DNA of 64,000 nt from Callipepla californica brunnescens (lineage: Eukaryota; Chordata; Aves; Galliformes; Odontophoridae), in NCBI GenBank assembly GCA_023055505.1, contig JALIRH010000004.1, forward strand, positions 19,525,368 through 19,589,367, given 5' to 3'. The position numbers were made by a program, and so were the translations under genes. The notes beneath the pieces were generated by a model that worked only from the letters and a program-made list of their open reading frames with translations, did no database searches and was not told the origin of the DNA. Below are positions 12,501-27,500 of the stretch, piece by piece (within the stretch, counting starts at the first letter, position 1; each line of letters opens with the position of its first letter).

Positions 12501-15500
12501 AAACTTTTGGAAATAGGAAATATGAGGGCATAAATCTTTTTTATTTGTCCTCTGGGTGTATCTGGACTATATTTTTCAGTTCTTCCATCTACTAACAAAT
12601 GTGAAAAGGTTAAAAAAATAATAAAGCAGTGTACTTAATGGCAACCCAGACTGCCACCTATCTGCAATCTTTCAGGGTAAGAAAACACCACTCCCTGGTC
12701 TGGTTGGATATACTGTGTTTGCAACAGTGCCTTCCTATACCCTCCAAACTGCAGAACCAAACCTGGCATTTTTGGGAGAAATTGAGTGAAGGATGGAAAG
12801 GGCTGCACTCAGGAAGCTTGGCCATGGCCTTGACCCCTTGTGCAGAACAACCTCTGCTGTGCACAAAGGAGCTACAGGACCTACACAGTCAGTCCCTACT
12901 CTGTCTGGGGGCTGAGGTGCAAAGCAGTTTGCTTCATTTGCAGAAAACACTTGGAATAAATGTGTCACTGGAGTAGGAAACAGTGAACGAGAGCACTCAG
13001 GGTCAGTGGCCAGGAGCAGAGACAGAAACATCCCAGCATTCATCTAAAAAAGTGGAGAGTGCCAAGGAGAGAAGTGTAGGAAGGGGTCTGGTGACCTGCT
13101 GAAATTTCTGTCCATGGAAGAGGAGATTCGGGGGCTCTGCTGGACATGTGCAGGAAAGAGGAGGTTCTGGCATCAAACTGATTTCTAGTGCCTCCCCATG
13201 AGTTACAGTGAAATCTCTACACATGCAGAACACCCCTGAAACTTCCTTTATGCAATTGGTGGAAGTGTGGAGGTTGGAAAAACAATGAGGCAAGACATGA
13301 CTTTCACAAAGGGAAAAAAGCATTTCTTACTGATTTGATTGTTCTTGTGCAAGACGGAAAAAAAATCTAACTTCTAGGACTGTTTACAATCCAAAATGGA
13401 AGTATTATCCTGGAGGACAGAACAGCGTTTGCTGCAGCAGTAACATTTTAGAAAAAAGCTTTATTGTAGAGTCTTGTGCTAAAAAGGGATTGATAATTTA
13501 AATTATCCATGATGTTACACTGCTTGTGTTGCTGTCAAAGGTATGTAAATTTTACAAAAACTTCATGTCAATGAGTGTGACTGTATATGAAATCAAATAA
13601 ATCTGTTCAACTGAATAAAGTTTCAGAGAAAATAGAGTCCTGCAGATGGTGACCTGTTATCAATTCCAGTACTTTAACAAATTCTTCTGGCAGATAAAAA
13701 TACGATAACTAAATCATTTCAGAAGAGGAGTTTGCCCAGGATGGACTATATTAAATAATATTACATTTCCCTAGGTCAACAAATTACCTTCCAAAAAACA
13801 GATTCTGGATTCTGGGATTTTCTTCATCAGATGACCCATGAAGAACTCACTACCAAAATCTTCTGCGCGAATGTAGGCACCATATTTCGGGAATCCTACC
13901 TCATAAGGAGTGAATTCCACCCATTCTAAAAAGAAAAGCACACCACAGACTGATTACAACAGCGGATGCTCAGATTAGCTGAATAAAACTTGATATTTGC
14001 CAATTTAAGGCAGATAGTTGCTGAGCTAACATAGTGGTAGCAGACAACTGTTCTATGTTCCACACTGTGAAATACACAGTGAATGAGGAGTGACGCCTCC
14101 TTACATTTAAATGTGTCTGCAAATTTTAGGTTTTGTGGCACTTTCTACAGACATACTGGGCAGGTAATTTCTGGATAATGTTCTCCATCATCTCTATACT
14201 ACGGACTTCAAAGATTTAACTATTAGAATCTATTTCTGGGTGAATTGGCCCCTTAGGGGATGTGTGCATGTAATTGATTTATCCAACTGATCCTAAATGC
14301 ACTCCTTTAGGGGATTAAAAGTTAAATGTAGTTCGGGAGTATGATTACCTCTAAAATCCTGGTCACTTATTTTATCCTTCACATTGAGAGAGAGGTAGAT
14401 GGGCAGTGGATTCTGACCACGGTTTAGTGCCTGCTGCTGATCTGTGAGCTTCTGAGCGTCCTCCTGTTTTGAAGAAAGAGAGTAGCTGAGGACAGTCAGA
14501 CAACACAAAGAGCCTCTCAATTCACCTAAACCTGAGCCCTGACAAAAAAACAGCATACCAGACTGACTAAGATGTTCCCTACTGGTTTAATGTAGGGAGA
14601 TGCTCTGATCCCACTCTCTGGCCATCACCTGCCTCAGCACTTCAGCACACAAACAGACCTTGTGATATGGATGGTCTGTACACATGATGAAAAAAATTGT
14701 AAGAAGGTCGTAAGAAAATGTTATTATTCACATTGTCTTAAAAAAAAAAGTCTGAAAATATTTGAAAAATACTTTCAGCATGAAATATTTCATTCAGAAA
14801 AAGTAATCTCTGTCTTTAGAATCTCAGAAAATCCTCCTCTTTTCTTCAGGTCTATGTGAAGGCCCAGACAGAGTTAATATTCAACGTGTCTTGTCCATTT
14901 ATGCTTCTGTTGTGAGCATCTGACATGGGTAAGAAAGGTAGAGGATGTTTTGGGAGTGGTGTCAAAGCTTGAGAGGGAGCTGTGATTTTTCTTTGCCTTG
15001 TCACACTGTGTAGCTATTTTTGAAAAGAACAATAAAATTTTCTCTTAAATATTTACACATTAATTCACTTTAAAGTTGCTCGTACTGGATGTTTGTTATT
15101 ATTTCTCTTTATTCCCAGCCTATCTATTCCAGGTGTGATGTTAACCTCTGCATAATGAAGTCAGCAAAGACAAAAAAAAAGTGATACTGAAAATTCTCTT
15201 GTTATGGGCATTTATCTGAAAATCAACAAACCAACCTTCCACCACTTTTCTCTACGTGTTGTCAGACAATAGAACGGGTTGCACAAAGGGGTTGTGAAGT
15301 CTCCACCTATGCAGGAATTTAGAACTTGACTGGATACAATCCTGGGCAATCTGCTCCATAGCTGACTGCTCAGGCAGAGGTGTTGAACCAGATCACCTCA
15401 AATGACTGCCACTCTGATTTACTTCTGCCCTCACTACTGTAAGCATTAAATATGCAAATCTGAAAAGTGCTTCTGTTGTACCTTGTCACGGAACATAGAT

Positions 15501-18500
15501 TCAATGATGAGTCCCCACAGATCTGTGAAACTTATCTGATGCCCTTCCTGTTTCCTTTGGCATAACTCTTTCAAGTAGTATTTCAGACGGTCCGGGGCAA
15601 AACAAGCCAAGAACTTATTTTTAAGCACGTGCCTTCGAACATCATTGAGTGTTTCCTTAAGATTCTTCTGTGACCAGTCAGGGTCTTCATACAGATTTGC
15701 CATGGTCCTAAAGAAGAGCAAAATGCAAGGAAAAGTGTGAAATCTCAAGCTGAGCTTTAGGAAATTATGGAGGTTTTTGTGTGATGTCTTGATTTACATA
15801 ACAAAACACAGGTGCAGTACCAACCACATATTTAAGCAGGACTGCATTAGTTCCAGACACTAACAAATACCCACTGAAGGAAATGAGAAAAAGCCACAGC
15901 ATAAAAAGAAAGCTCTCTCTTAATAACACTGGACAAAAATGCTATGAACAATTATGGTTTCTGGTTTTGCAGATAGTAACTACTAGATATTTAAATGAGG
16001 CTCCAACTAACAACACACCACTTTAACACTTTGAGTCACTTACTGAAATCATTTATGGCAAACTCCAAAGAAGATTTTGTTTATCTTGGCCTTACCATGT
16101 TGTGCCAGACAGACCGGTGATGTATGAGACACAGTCCAAGACGTTCAGCTCCTGCACGCTCAGAAGGTGTGCATACATGGCTGTCAAAGCTCTGGTTCCA
16201 CCACCTGTTGTCATGATTGCCACCACAGGTACCTGTTCAATCCCAAAATATGTGCATTTAGTAAGACTGTGTGGGAGGGGGGAGAGAGATGTCATTGATT
16301 AGAAAAGAGAGTGTTAGAACATCGATGAAGTAATAAAGCTGCTGCATATCAGCGGTCTGCAAAGGCAAGCAAGACCTGAATTTGTAATGGGGCATAGAAG
16401 GAATAAGACACACCCACATAGACTGTGAAGTTTCTCTCCTGGAGATCTTCAAAAGCCACCTGAACACTGCCCTGGGAAACCAGGGTGGTTCCAGAGGTCC
16501 CTTCCAACCTCAATTATTCTGTGATTTTGTTTCCCCTGCCAAGCACTTGTGCAATTGGACATGAGATTCACTATCTCAAACATCAAAATTTCAGTGTGCT
16601 ATTGCAAAAATCAATCGCCAAGGGTGAACATAGAATGGTACCTCCTGCCATCTGAACCAGATTTTTACCAGGTGCAATAGGCCGGGAAACATGGGTATCA
16701 CTCACAGTTTCTACGTGAGTAACAATAATCTGTTATTTATACAGATATATCTGTTAAGCATGGATAAAGATGATATCTGCTACTACTGAATAGGTATTTC
16801 ATGACAATACCAGATGTATCATGACTGATGGGTTGAAGAGAGCACTGACCAACTCAGACCACGTGGGACCAGAAGGTGGTAACCTTCAGTAACCTGTCAG
16901 CTTGGTGCTGGCATTTAACTGCAATATCTTATGTGCAAAATACCCAGGTATGCAAAAGAAAAAAGAGATTGCTGCATTTAGGGCAAAACTAGAAAGAATT
17001 GCTATCAATTGATAGCATATGAGCATAGGATTTACAATGCAGTCTTGGGGATATCATTAAAAAGAAGCCTGATTTTTTCTTTCCTTGAGCCATTTGTTAA
17101 GTAAGCATATGCTCTAGCTGCAGCAGCAGATGAAGTCAGACTGGCAGCAGACTCTGCTCACACAAATAGAGCCTAAATACCAGCATAAAGTGCATAATCT
17201 AATGAAACCCATTTGAACCATGAGGGGAGAACTGCTGGATGAATGATTTAGGTCTCACTGAGATGCCTGCAAATCCTAAAGAAGCTTTGTCTTCCATCCT
17301 GAGAACACCTAACCCTCCTCTGCTTCATTGCACAGAACATTATTCAGAGCAAAGCTAGTTCCTGTAGGAACAGGTGCCCAGAGAGGTAGTAGATGCTCTG
17401 TCTGTGTAGGCAGTCAAAGTCAGGATGGATGGGGCTCTGAGCACTCTGATCTAGCTGTAGATTTCCCTGTTCATTGCAGGGTAGTTGGACTAGATGGCCT
17501 GGCTGGAAGGGCCTCTCCCAGCTCAAACAATTTTATGAGATTTTTATTAATCTTGCCTCTGTGTACTCATTTCTTCCATTGAATAACAAAACTAGCCATA
17601 TCTTTCATGTGAAACATTTTGATGTCCTGGAAATAAGAAAAATTGAACACAAATACTATATTTTGAACCCAGCTGTGGGGAAAGCAAGGAATAATTGTCT
17701 CTCAGCTACCTCATCATCCTCCAAGTCCTCCTCCAACTGAAGAATTTCCTTCAGAGCTGCTGCAACAACCTTCTTCCTTTTGCAAATGAAATCATTTTCC
17801 TGTGCACACAAGTCAAATCCCAGGCGTACATCTAGGTCTTCCTGGCTGGAACATAGTGTCAAGTATCTTACATCATATTTACAGCAAGATTCAGTAATTG
17901 AACTGCTTCTACTTTATAAATAGACATGTCTTGACCATTATGCACATATAAGGCAGAACAGGAAAAGACAAAATGCTCAGTTTTGTTCCTAGAGATCAAC
18001 AGCACATCTTTGAGCTAAGAGAGATCTTTCTTTTCCCCATTTTTTGTCCACTCCTTACTGAAGATACCTGAAATTAGGTAGAGCTGCAAGTAGCAGGACT
18101 TTTCCCTTTCAGACATCAAGCCAAAAGCCTGCAGAGGGTAGAGTTTTGAGGATAGCTTTTAAATGCACCTTCAGAAGTTGTGCAAATGTCTGCAGACGCC
18201 CTCACATCACAGGTGTGGTTCAAATGTTTGCTTTTGTTAGCATTTTCTTGTTATTTGTGCTTTTCCATTTCCTGCGTGTAGTCATTTATGGATATTTTGT
18301 AAGTATAAGGGTAACAGTTCAGAAGCTGTGGTAAGGGGGGAGATTTTTATATGACAGATATAAACTGTGTGCCTGTCTCACAAAATATATACTGAAGGTA
18401 GTGCAATAGAAGATGCACCTGCTTTTGCAAGGAAAGAGAAGCTCCTACAAAATGTCTCAGATGCATCCTCCAAAACTTACGAAGGTTTTAACCATAACTC

Positions 18501-21500
18501 AAAATGCACAAAATGTTTCACTGGTTTAAAAATAAGTTTATATGCATTTATTTCTTTGATTAGCTAATTAAAATCTATACAGGTACCTGTATTATGTCAT
18601 TTTTTTTCATATTTTAGAAGCACCAGGCACTCTGGCTTTGGCCTTCTTTTTCCCTTGTCTGTGCTTGGGGGAACAGGACTGATTTCATTCAGAGAGTTTT
18701 GAAATGCAGCTTTTACTAGAAGTTTATATTTGGTAATAATTCCTAGAGGTTTCAGATAGTGCTCACACTGGCTTTTGGTGAATAATACTGATTACAGTAA
18801 AATATCAACAAAAATATTGTGTGTTCTTGATAAAAATAAAACTTAATTCATTGTGTAGTCCTGTTACATAAAATCACAACCTCTGAAACTCTGTATTGCT
18901 CCAGGTCCATTTTATTTCATTGCCTGAAATGAGGACAAGCCAATATTCAAAACACAGACAGTAAAGGTTCTGGAACTTGACTGACAATTATCCAAGAGCA
19001 AAGGGACATGATTTAGTGATGGACAGTAGTGCTGGGCAATGGTTGGACTAGATGATCTTAGAGGTCTTTTTCAACCTAAAAGGTCCTATAATTATATTGA
19101 GATAAATAAAATCTCTTACCATTTTTTCGTCTTTAAGAGCAAGTCAAATTTTCTATGCTGAAAATGAGAAAGGTAAAATAATTAATATTGATATTTTAAG
19201 GTGGTCTGATTTCCACACTCTTGAAGGGGCTTAGCTCTTTTGAGCTCTTAACTTTGTTAAGCTAAGACTGAGAGTTAGACTGTCCCCTCAGTGTTTTGTT
19301 ATTATTCAGAAGTGTAGGCTGATTTAACAAGTTAAGGTTTCAGCACTATCATCTGTAGCCTTTATCTTCCATCTCTTATGAAGCTCAGATGAAGCTTACT
19401 CAAAAACTGCTTAGCTACACAAACAAAGAAGAGAAGAGCTGCAGTGGTTCACATCCATGGAAAGTTTCACCATTAAAGACTGTTCTAGAAACAGCAGTAC
19501 TTCGTGTAACAGTGAGAGATCCAAAAGGAAGCCAAAGAGGCTGAACTCCACATGCTCATGTGTGTGAAGATCAGTTTGCCTCCTAGCGGGCTGAGCCTCA
19601 ACCCTTAGTCCTAGTAGCACCTAGTAGCACTCAACTTGGTAAAGGACATGGGCCATATAAGGAGAATGAGCAGCAGCTCAGACACTTTTCTTCCTCCTCC
19701 TTCTTTCATGGGGTTCCCCGGTTATTTTGCTCTTACCAATTTACTTTGTTATCCATCACAGTAGATGCAGGAGAGTTTAGGAAATAATCAGTTCTGAATG
19801 AAAAGACAAGGACTTCAATTTCTGCGTCTTTGGAACCAGTAGGAATTTTTGAAAGTTTGCAAAGGATTCTCAATGGTCAGCAGATGCTTACCTTGCCAAC
19901 TGCTTCCTGCTCAGAAGGGAGGGACTTCAGAGGTAAAGAGAGTGGGATGCTTCTGCACCTCCTTTCTCTGCATGTCACACAAGCACACTGAAAAGAAGCA
20001 TGGAGGTCCTTTTGGTTAAGACAGAAATGTTCTTCTCTTGCTGCCTACTCACATATAAAGGTCAGTTCACAGGACTCTCTGTATTGACTACCATGTTCAG
20101 GGGTAACGTACAAAGCTGGGAAGTCTCCTCTTCTTTGTGAATGCAACATCCAGTGAGGGTTGCTTGTATTTGGCATAGTGGAAGAGAGTGGGACCTGGGA
20201 GAGGGGAACAGGAGCCAGAGCCCAGTGAAACTCTCTGTGTTTCTTCAAATGATCCTCTCACTGTAAACGTTAGCTCATTCTCTAAAACAATGAGATAAAA
20301 TGCACAGAGTAGTTACTTTTAATTGCAAATGAAGAGAAAAGGGGGAAAGGAAGCAAAAGGTAGATTCAAACAATCCCCTTCTCCTCTCCCTATGTACCTG
20401 GAAATCTGACATCTGAAAGTGGTCCAAGACCCACACACTACAGGTCAATGTATCATTACAGTAGCCGGAACCAAAAGGCAGATATAGATGTGATGTGAAT
20501 GGCAACAAACTTTAGACAGCTGCACGATCACAATAAGCATCACCAGGCACCTTACACTATAACATGCTCTCATGTCTGGCCAAATAATGAACAAAACAAG
20601 TTCTTGGTTCCCTAAAATAAGATCTGACTCTGCGGTAGATGACTGTGTTTATCTGAAAAGGCCAGCTGATCCTGCTGGAGTGTGATATGTGTGTTCTGAG
20701 GTTGCGTACCAGATGCAGCCCCTCAGGGGAGGTGGGCAGAGGAACTTCTAGATTCTGGTTCTTGACCGGGGTCAGGCGTGAGCCAGCTGATGAGTGGCTA
20801 ACCCCTGCAAAAAATGAGGTGTTTCTGTGCGTGTGCACAAGTCGAACTGTCACAGATCCAGAGGAAGTTTAAGGCCAAGGACTATCGTGCCTAAGGAGGT
20901 AAGATTCTTCAGCGGTTAGCAGTAGTATAGCAGAGGATTTTAGGATCTCAGTTTGGGGTTTAGATGCTTTCTGTGCAGGCATCTTATGCCATTTCTCATC
21001 TGGCACAAGGCTCTCTGTGCAGTCAGAACATTGAACCTGCATCTGCTGCAGAACAAGTGGCGTTCCCTACTGAAAAGATTTTACAGATTGCCTTAGAAAT
21101 GGTCAGTTAAGCTTTAGTATTCAGCTGGTGCAATTTCTAGACATTGTCAGAAAGGTTGAAGTCACTAATGTTCCATTAAAGAACTATGAAGCTTACCTGC
21201 AGAGTGTTTTTTTTTCACCCTGCTGTCAAACTCAACTTCCAAGCAGGCTAATTCACGGCACTGCAACAGACATGATCAGGAGAGGGAATTAGATTACCGA
21301 TTCAGCTATCTCAGCACCAGTGCTTGCAGGTATTGGAAGGATCATTGCTTGAATGTGTGGGCTAAATGTGCTGGAGGATTTTGTCAGACCAGTGAAAGAA
21401 AGAATTAACTTCACTATCATGTGGGAAGATGGTGCTATATGTGAGTTGTGATTTTCTACGGGTGCAGAAAAAGCAAAAGAAAATGATAGCAGTATGAAGG

Positions 21501-24500
21501 CTCCTCTAGAATCGTGTTGTCCTCCTCTAAGGAGAAAACAAAGCTCCTAATAAAAGCACGAAGACTTATAGTGTTTTGCACTACTGTCAAAGTCAGCTAA
21601 GGTAATGAACAATGTGAGAAAGAAGGCATTAAAACAAAGATAATGTTTTATGTTTTACCACTACTGCCCCATTTGTAATGATGGCTTCAGGATGATCCTG
21701 GCTAGAAAACAAAAATAACATATATTTTAGAAATAGAACTTTTAGAAATTATATAATAATATTTTTAACATTTTTATATAAAATATAAAATATAAATATT
21801 TATACATTTAAATATTTTATATTATATTTTTAATATAATAATATTTTTTTAAAACAGAACATATTTTTCCGTCTGAGACCTTTTGATTTTATTTTCTCTT
21901 TTCTATTCTTTATAAAGGCATGCTTCATTTTAACTAGAAGCCACATGGCTTACAGAGCAGAAATGATTCAATTGCAATAAAGCTCCTGGGAAATGCCTGT
22001 AACAATGGTAATACTACAGGTATATCCCAGATTAGGTAGGTATCCCGAGCTGTTCAGAGAATCTACAGATTTACTGCTGTCTATATCACCAGCTTCTGAA
22101 AGTCAACTCCAAACCATATGAATAGTGATTTCAAAAGAATGTTACAGAATTGAAAATTATGAACTTATTACTTCACACTGTAGCACTTCCTTTCTTATAG
22201 CAATCTGCTAATGCACACATTGAACTCAGAAAAAGAGAGACTGGCTATTGAGGTGATACTGGGTGTACAGAACATTTCCCTGTATCTATGAATCTCTCTC
22301 TGAGGTGCTGCTTCCATAATAATAGGGTTTTACTTACATGCTCTCCAATAGAAACTCAACTTCCAGCTCCTCCCTCCCCTGAAAATGAAAGAGAAATATG
22401 AGACATTCTCAGCCAGCACATGCAGAAGTTTGCAAAAGTGGCCCTTAGTTTTGCAAGCACAGCTTCATTATGCTTTTTTAAGTAACAATATTCTGTTTCT
22501 TGCTTTCTACTGTCAATATTAAAGGACAGATGCAGATTTTTCTTCTCTAAGAAAAAGTAGATCTCACTTGTACTGGCAGAGAGAAAGATGTTTACAAGTC
22601 TCCGTAGTAAACCTCCACTTTTCACAGCGTATTTCTTGATGGCTTTCATATGTTGAACACAACATTCTAAAACTTAATGTTTAGAAAAATGTAATTGAAT
22701 GTTATGTCCTTGAATTGTGGTTGGTTTTTTCTTTTTCTTTTTTTTTTTTTTTTTTTTGTAGTCTTTGTTAGGATTAGTTAAATTGTCATTTACTGTCAGT
22801 TAAGTAAAAGTGCAAAGCTTCCCTAAAATTTCATCTGTTCTGGGGCTTGGGCACTTGTCCAGAATCTGCTCCAGATGAAACCAACGGCAATTTGAGAGGA
22901 ATGAAAATTTTGTCATCAATATACAATTTACAAGATTATAAGAAATTTTGCTATGGCTGGAGTCAGAATCCAGTTCTGGTGGTACAAAACAGCAAATTTA
23001 GTACCTCAAGACAGTCATGTTATTCCCTTCTGGTTAAACTTCTGACTGCATTCTCACCTGTGGATTCAATGGGAATGTCATTATCACTCTTTTCCCAAGG
23101 GAAATTTTAGCTACATCAAAAAGAATAATAGCATGGTCATCATCACGAACGATGTCATCATCAGAAACAGTCATTTCTAGAATATTCTGGAAAAATAAAT
23201 GAAAAATGCACAATTTGTTAGCAGGTCCTCCAGAAATATATCATTCCACTTTCAGCATCAGCTTTAGAGTGAGGAAATAATAGAAAAGCATTAATGACAA
23301 ATTACCACAAGAGTAAAAAAAATCACTGTAATCTCCTTTATAAGGAACAGCTTCTAGTCTTACAAATTTCTCTTGGAACATCATTTCCACATAAAGGTAA
23401 CTCACCAAACGTAATCTTTTAGGAAGTAATATGGATAACCATTAGCACTACATTGTCCCATATCAACTGGAGCAGTAAAGGTCACTTCATTATTAACTCC
23501 CTAGGCTGACTTTTTGCACTCTTCTTGGGCTTACCACTTTAAACCAAGTTGCGTTCATTAAGAATGGTGTAATTAGCAGTACTAAGCTGAATAAAAATTT
23601 TAATTATATGGGAACTTAGTAGCTTCTAGGCTTTGATATGCATTTATTTCCTGTCCTCTCAGTGAAAGAGAGGCTTTTCTGCTCTAACACTACTTTGTAG
23701 ATTTACTTCATTGTTTTTCTGTGACATCACTCTGTCATTAGTTCTCTTAGCCTTCTGCAAGCAGGTCAGGCTCAATTGTTGATACACAAACAAAAAAGCA
23801 TCCACGAGGAAGGAAGTGGGTTTCAGTAAAAGCTAAATATGTACCCTATAGCTTGCTAGAACTTTAGGTAAACTCAGATTGGTATTAGAACTGTTGACAT
23901 ACAATTTTTGTTTAAACAAAAAGAAACTGCATACAGATGAGATGAGAGCTTTGGGTACCTTGACTTTTCTCTGTATCCGGAAGTAGAAAGTTTCATTCCA
24001 CACAGGATCTCTGCAGTTCTTGATGGTTTTTGTTTGGAATTTCTCATCTGAAGCAGTTGGCAACCAGAGACTCACGTAGCAATCAGATTGGCTTACTATG
24101 GAAACATAGGCACAAAATGTCTGGCAGGGCAACCACAGAACAAAAGATGGAGGTACATAAACTCTCTGTAGTTTGAACATAGATAAGAGATGGCTAGTTC
24201 TTCTCATATTCACAGGCCAATGCAGGAAGATAGGAATCATACAGCTAGATAAAAATAACTTGTTGCTCATTGCAACACTATTTTAATAAGCAGAGTATTC
24301 AAGTAGTTATGCACAATCCCTCATATATGTATTTAAACATAGTCGTAGCCAGTGATATTATTATATAAATAGCCAGAAGTCTTATACCGTCCCTTATCAA
24401 TACTTTTTTCCATCTCTGTGGCAATTTTGCAGGAGACAAAAATTGCCACATAGAAATCTGTCTGTATTTGACTATCACCTTATGGCAAACTAAATACTTT

Positions 24501-27500
24501 CAAGTGTTTGCTAGATCTCAGCAGCAAAAAAATCCTGCACTCCATGCATCCCAGCCTCAGACTCCCTTATGGACAGAGAAGACAGTGAGAAGAGCTGGAT
24601 GTAAGTTGTCTCCATGGCGAGAGTGAGCCATTGCTCATCCAGCCAGACCTCTGAGGGCAGTAGCACAAAATGTGCCAGTCTGGCACAAGCAGTAAGCAAA
24701 GAAATGAACTTCAGCTGAAATAAGGAAGTAGCAAGAGAAGTAGGTACCAGTCCCAGTAAAGAAACCAACTGAAAAAGTTGGGGAGACTGTATGGGCTCAA
24801 AAATGTAAAAGAAGGAAGTTTTACCCTGGCATTTTTTTGAGCTGACCTACTTTGTTTCTTAACTGTTACAAGCAAGATTTTATGTGCTCATAACGTTATT
24901 TTTTTTTACATGCAACCCTTACAGAGAGAGAAAAGCATTAACAAAATGAGAATATGGTCTAGAAATCTGTTTTTTCACACTCTCATTTCCATGCCTTCAA
25001 CTTAATTTCATGAGAAATCTTTAAAAAATCAGGGTTTGAGACTGATTCAGATAATAACTACCTTGCATGCCTTGCTATTAACCCTCCATGACAGAAAAAT
25101 TAATTATCTCACCTATCTAGAGGACTGTCTCCTTAGGTGGAGTAGGAAGGGAGAGATCTACTGACAATACAATTGTTCCTTCAGTATGTCAATAGGAAGC
25201 CAGGGATCCTTTTCCTGGTGTTTGCTGAAAGACCTGGAATCCATTTCCTACTCCACCTCTCTCTTCAGGAAAAACGAAGAGGCAGAAAGGCTTTGGAGCT
25301 TGCATAAAACGGGAATGAACTTGCATTTACTACAAGGATTCCAATCCCATAGATGACAACCCAAGTGAACACCAAAGAGATTCTCAGATCTTGGGCAAGC
25401 CTTTCCAGAGGCCACTGGAAAGGCTGATCCATCCTGCGGTGTAAACACATGCTTTGGTGGGAAAAGGAGAAATCTGGTCCCACAACAATCACTAAACCCA
25501 TCTATTCAAATAGGAAAAAAGATTACTATTTGATTTCTGTAAGCATGTACCAAAATCTGAGTAAGTACTTCAAATGAGAAGAGTGACTCTTCTCTGATAA
25601 AACTTAAACCACTCACAGTCCACTGTAGCTGGCAGACCCACATTTTGTGTAAGGAGAAGCACGACCAAGCAGTGTCAGGTGCTTCCCAGCAAGCTGTGAC
25701 ACAGTCAGAATTTGAGCAAAACGTACCATGACCAAGGTTAAAAGAGAGGTAGTTCTGGTGTCTGTGCTCAGACATATTGCTTCGTTTATTTTATTTTTTT
25801 TTGCCAAAATGTAAACTGTCACTTGGAATCTATAGGCCACATCAGCAGTTCTAGAGTATCCCTGGAGGATGATGACTGTCTGGTAGGGAGACCTTCAGGT
25901 AATCCTTTGCACTGAATCTGAAGGAATTTCTTGAAACTGCCAGGTAAGCTCTGCACAAAGGATGTAAGTTGCCTTTCTGTCTTTGAAGGTGATTCCACGA
26001 AAAAAAAAAAAAAAAATTACAACATTGCAGGTTTTACATAACTGAAGCAAAAAGATAGCATGCTGATTCTGGCAACAATTGATATAGGATCCTATTTACG
26101 CCATGCAGAAGGGCTGTAATTATCAATCTGTCTGACAACTCCCTTCACTGCAACATCTGATGGCCTCCCAAGCTATGATGTACTTATCCTGATATGTGGT
26201 ATCACCAGCTCTGATCTACAGTTTCTCAATAGGAAGCCTAGATCTCCACATGACTTCAGGCCATCTAGATTTTCCCTCCTCTCATTAATACACTTATCAA
26301 TCCTGATGCCAAGCATTCCAAAAACACAAGTCCATCTTTCCCCAAAATTAGCAAAGCAGATATGATGTGATGTACTTGAAAAACACTACACTGATCTGAA
26401 CTGTAGTCTCTCACTCCCCCACACTTTTTTTTCACCTATCTGATTATTATATAAATAAGGCTCTACAACAGCTTACCAATTCATCTAAATACACAATTAG
26501 AACAAGAGGAGTAAAGAGACACTCTTCAGAAGTGCTCATGGGAAGGTAAGAGGCAATAGGCACAAATCAAAATGCAGGAAAACACATTTAAACATAACAA
26601 AAAGGTAGGTTTAAGAAAACAAAACTAAAAAACAAGCAAACACAACTGTGAGAGCAGTCAAACACTGAAACAAGTTGACCAGAGACATTCTGGAATCACC
26701 GTTCTTGGAGATATTCGAAGACAAGTGAATATAGCTTTGAGAAGCCCGCTCCAGCTGATCCTGCTTTGTGCAGAGGGTTTGACTAGATAATGTCTGGAGG
26801 TACCTTCCTGTCTCAGCCATTCTGATTCTGGGTGTAATAGCAAGGCTAGCTCATCACAGACAAATTACGTATAATTGTTAGTAACAGATTTTGACCTTGA
26901 AGATGAGGTGAGGTGGGGCCACTAGGACAAAGCATATCCTCTTCCTGTGGAGAAAGAAACCATGCCACATGTGTTTGTGCCACAGTTTGTCTACAATATC
27001 TACTGATGGGAAGATGTGTTTTCCAATCAAATTTCTGCTATTTCCTTTATAGTCCTTGATTTATACAGACAGTATCAGCTGATGTTCAAACCATGACACT
27101 GAAGTTGTATATTCCTGTAGAAGTGGCATTTATTCATATGTAGTCAACTTGATATGCAAACAGGGAGACCAGTAAAAACAGGATATTGGGATAGCTGATG
27201 AAAACTGCGATACCCTATTTGCATGGAAGAACTTGAAATGATTAATCAGCTTCTTTGACCCCTCTTATCCATGGGAAAGAAAAAAAAACAAAACAATAAA
27301 CAAACAAACAAAAAAGGTAAGGAAGAGCTAGCAAAGATTTTCCAGTTCATTCATTACTACCTGGGAGCTAATAAAAGAAATTATATTTGCCTTTTCTTCA
27401 CACTCTAGTTTTAATGCAACTCTGTATTGCTGAGCATCTTTAGCAATTTCATGCCATACATGGCTCTTACATCAGAGCACATGCATCAACCTAATTCCCT

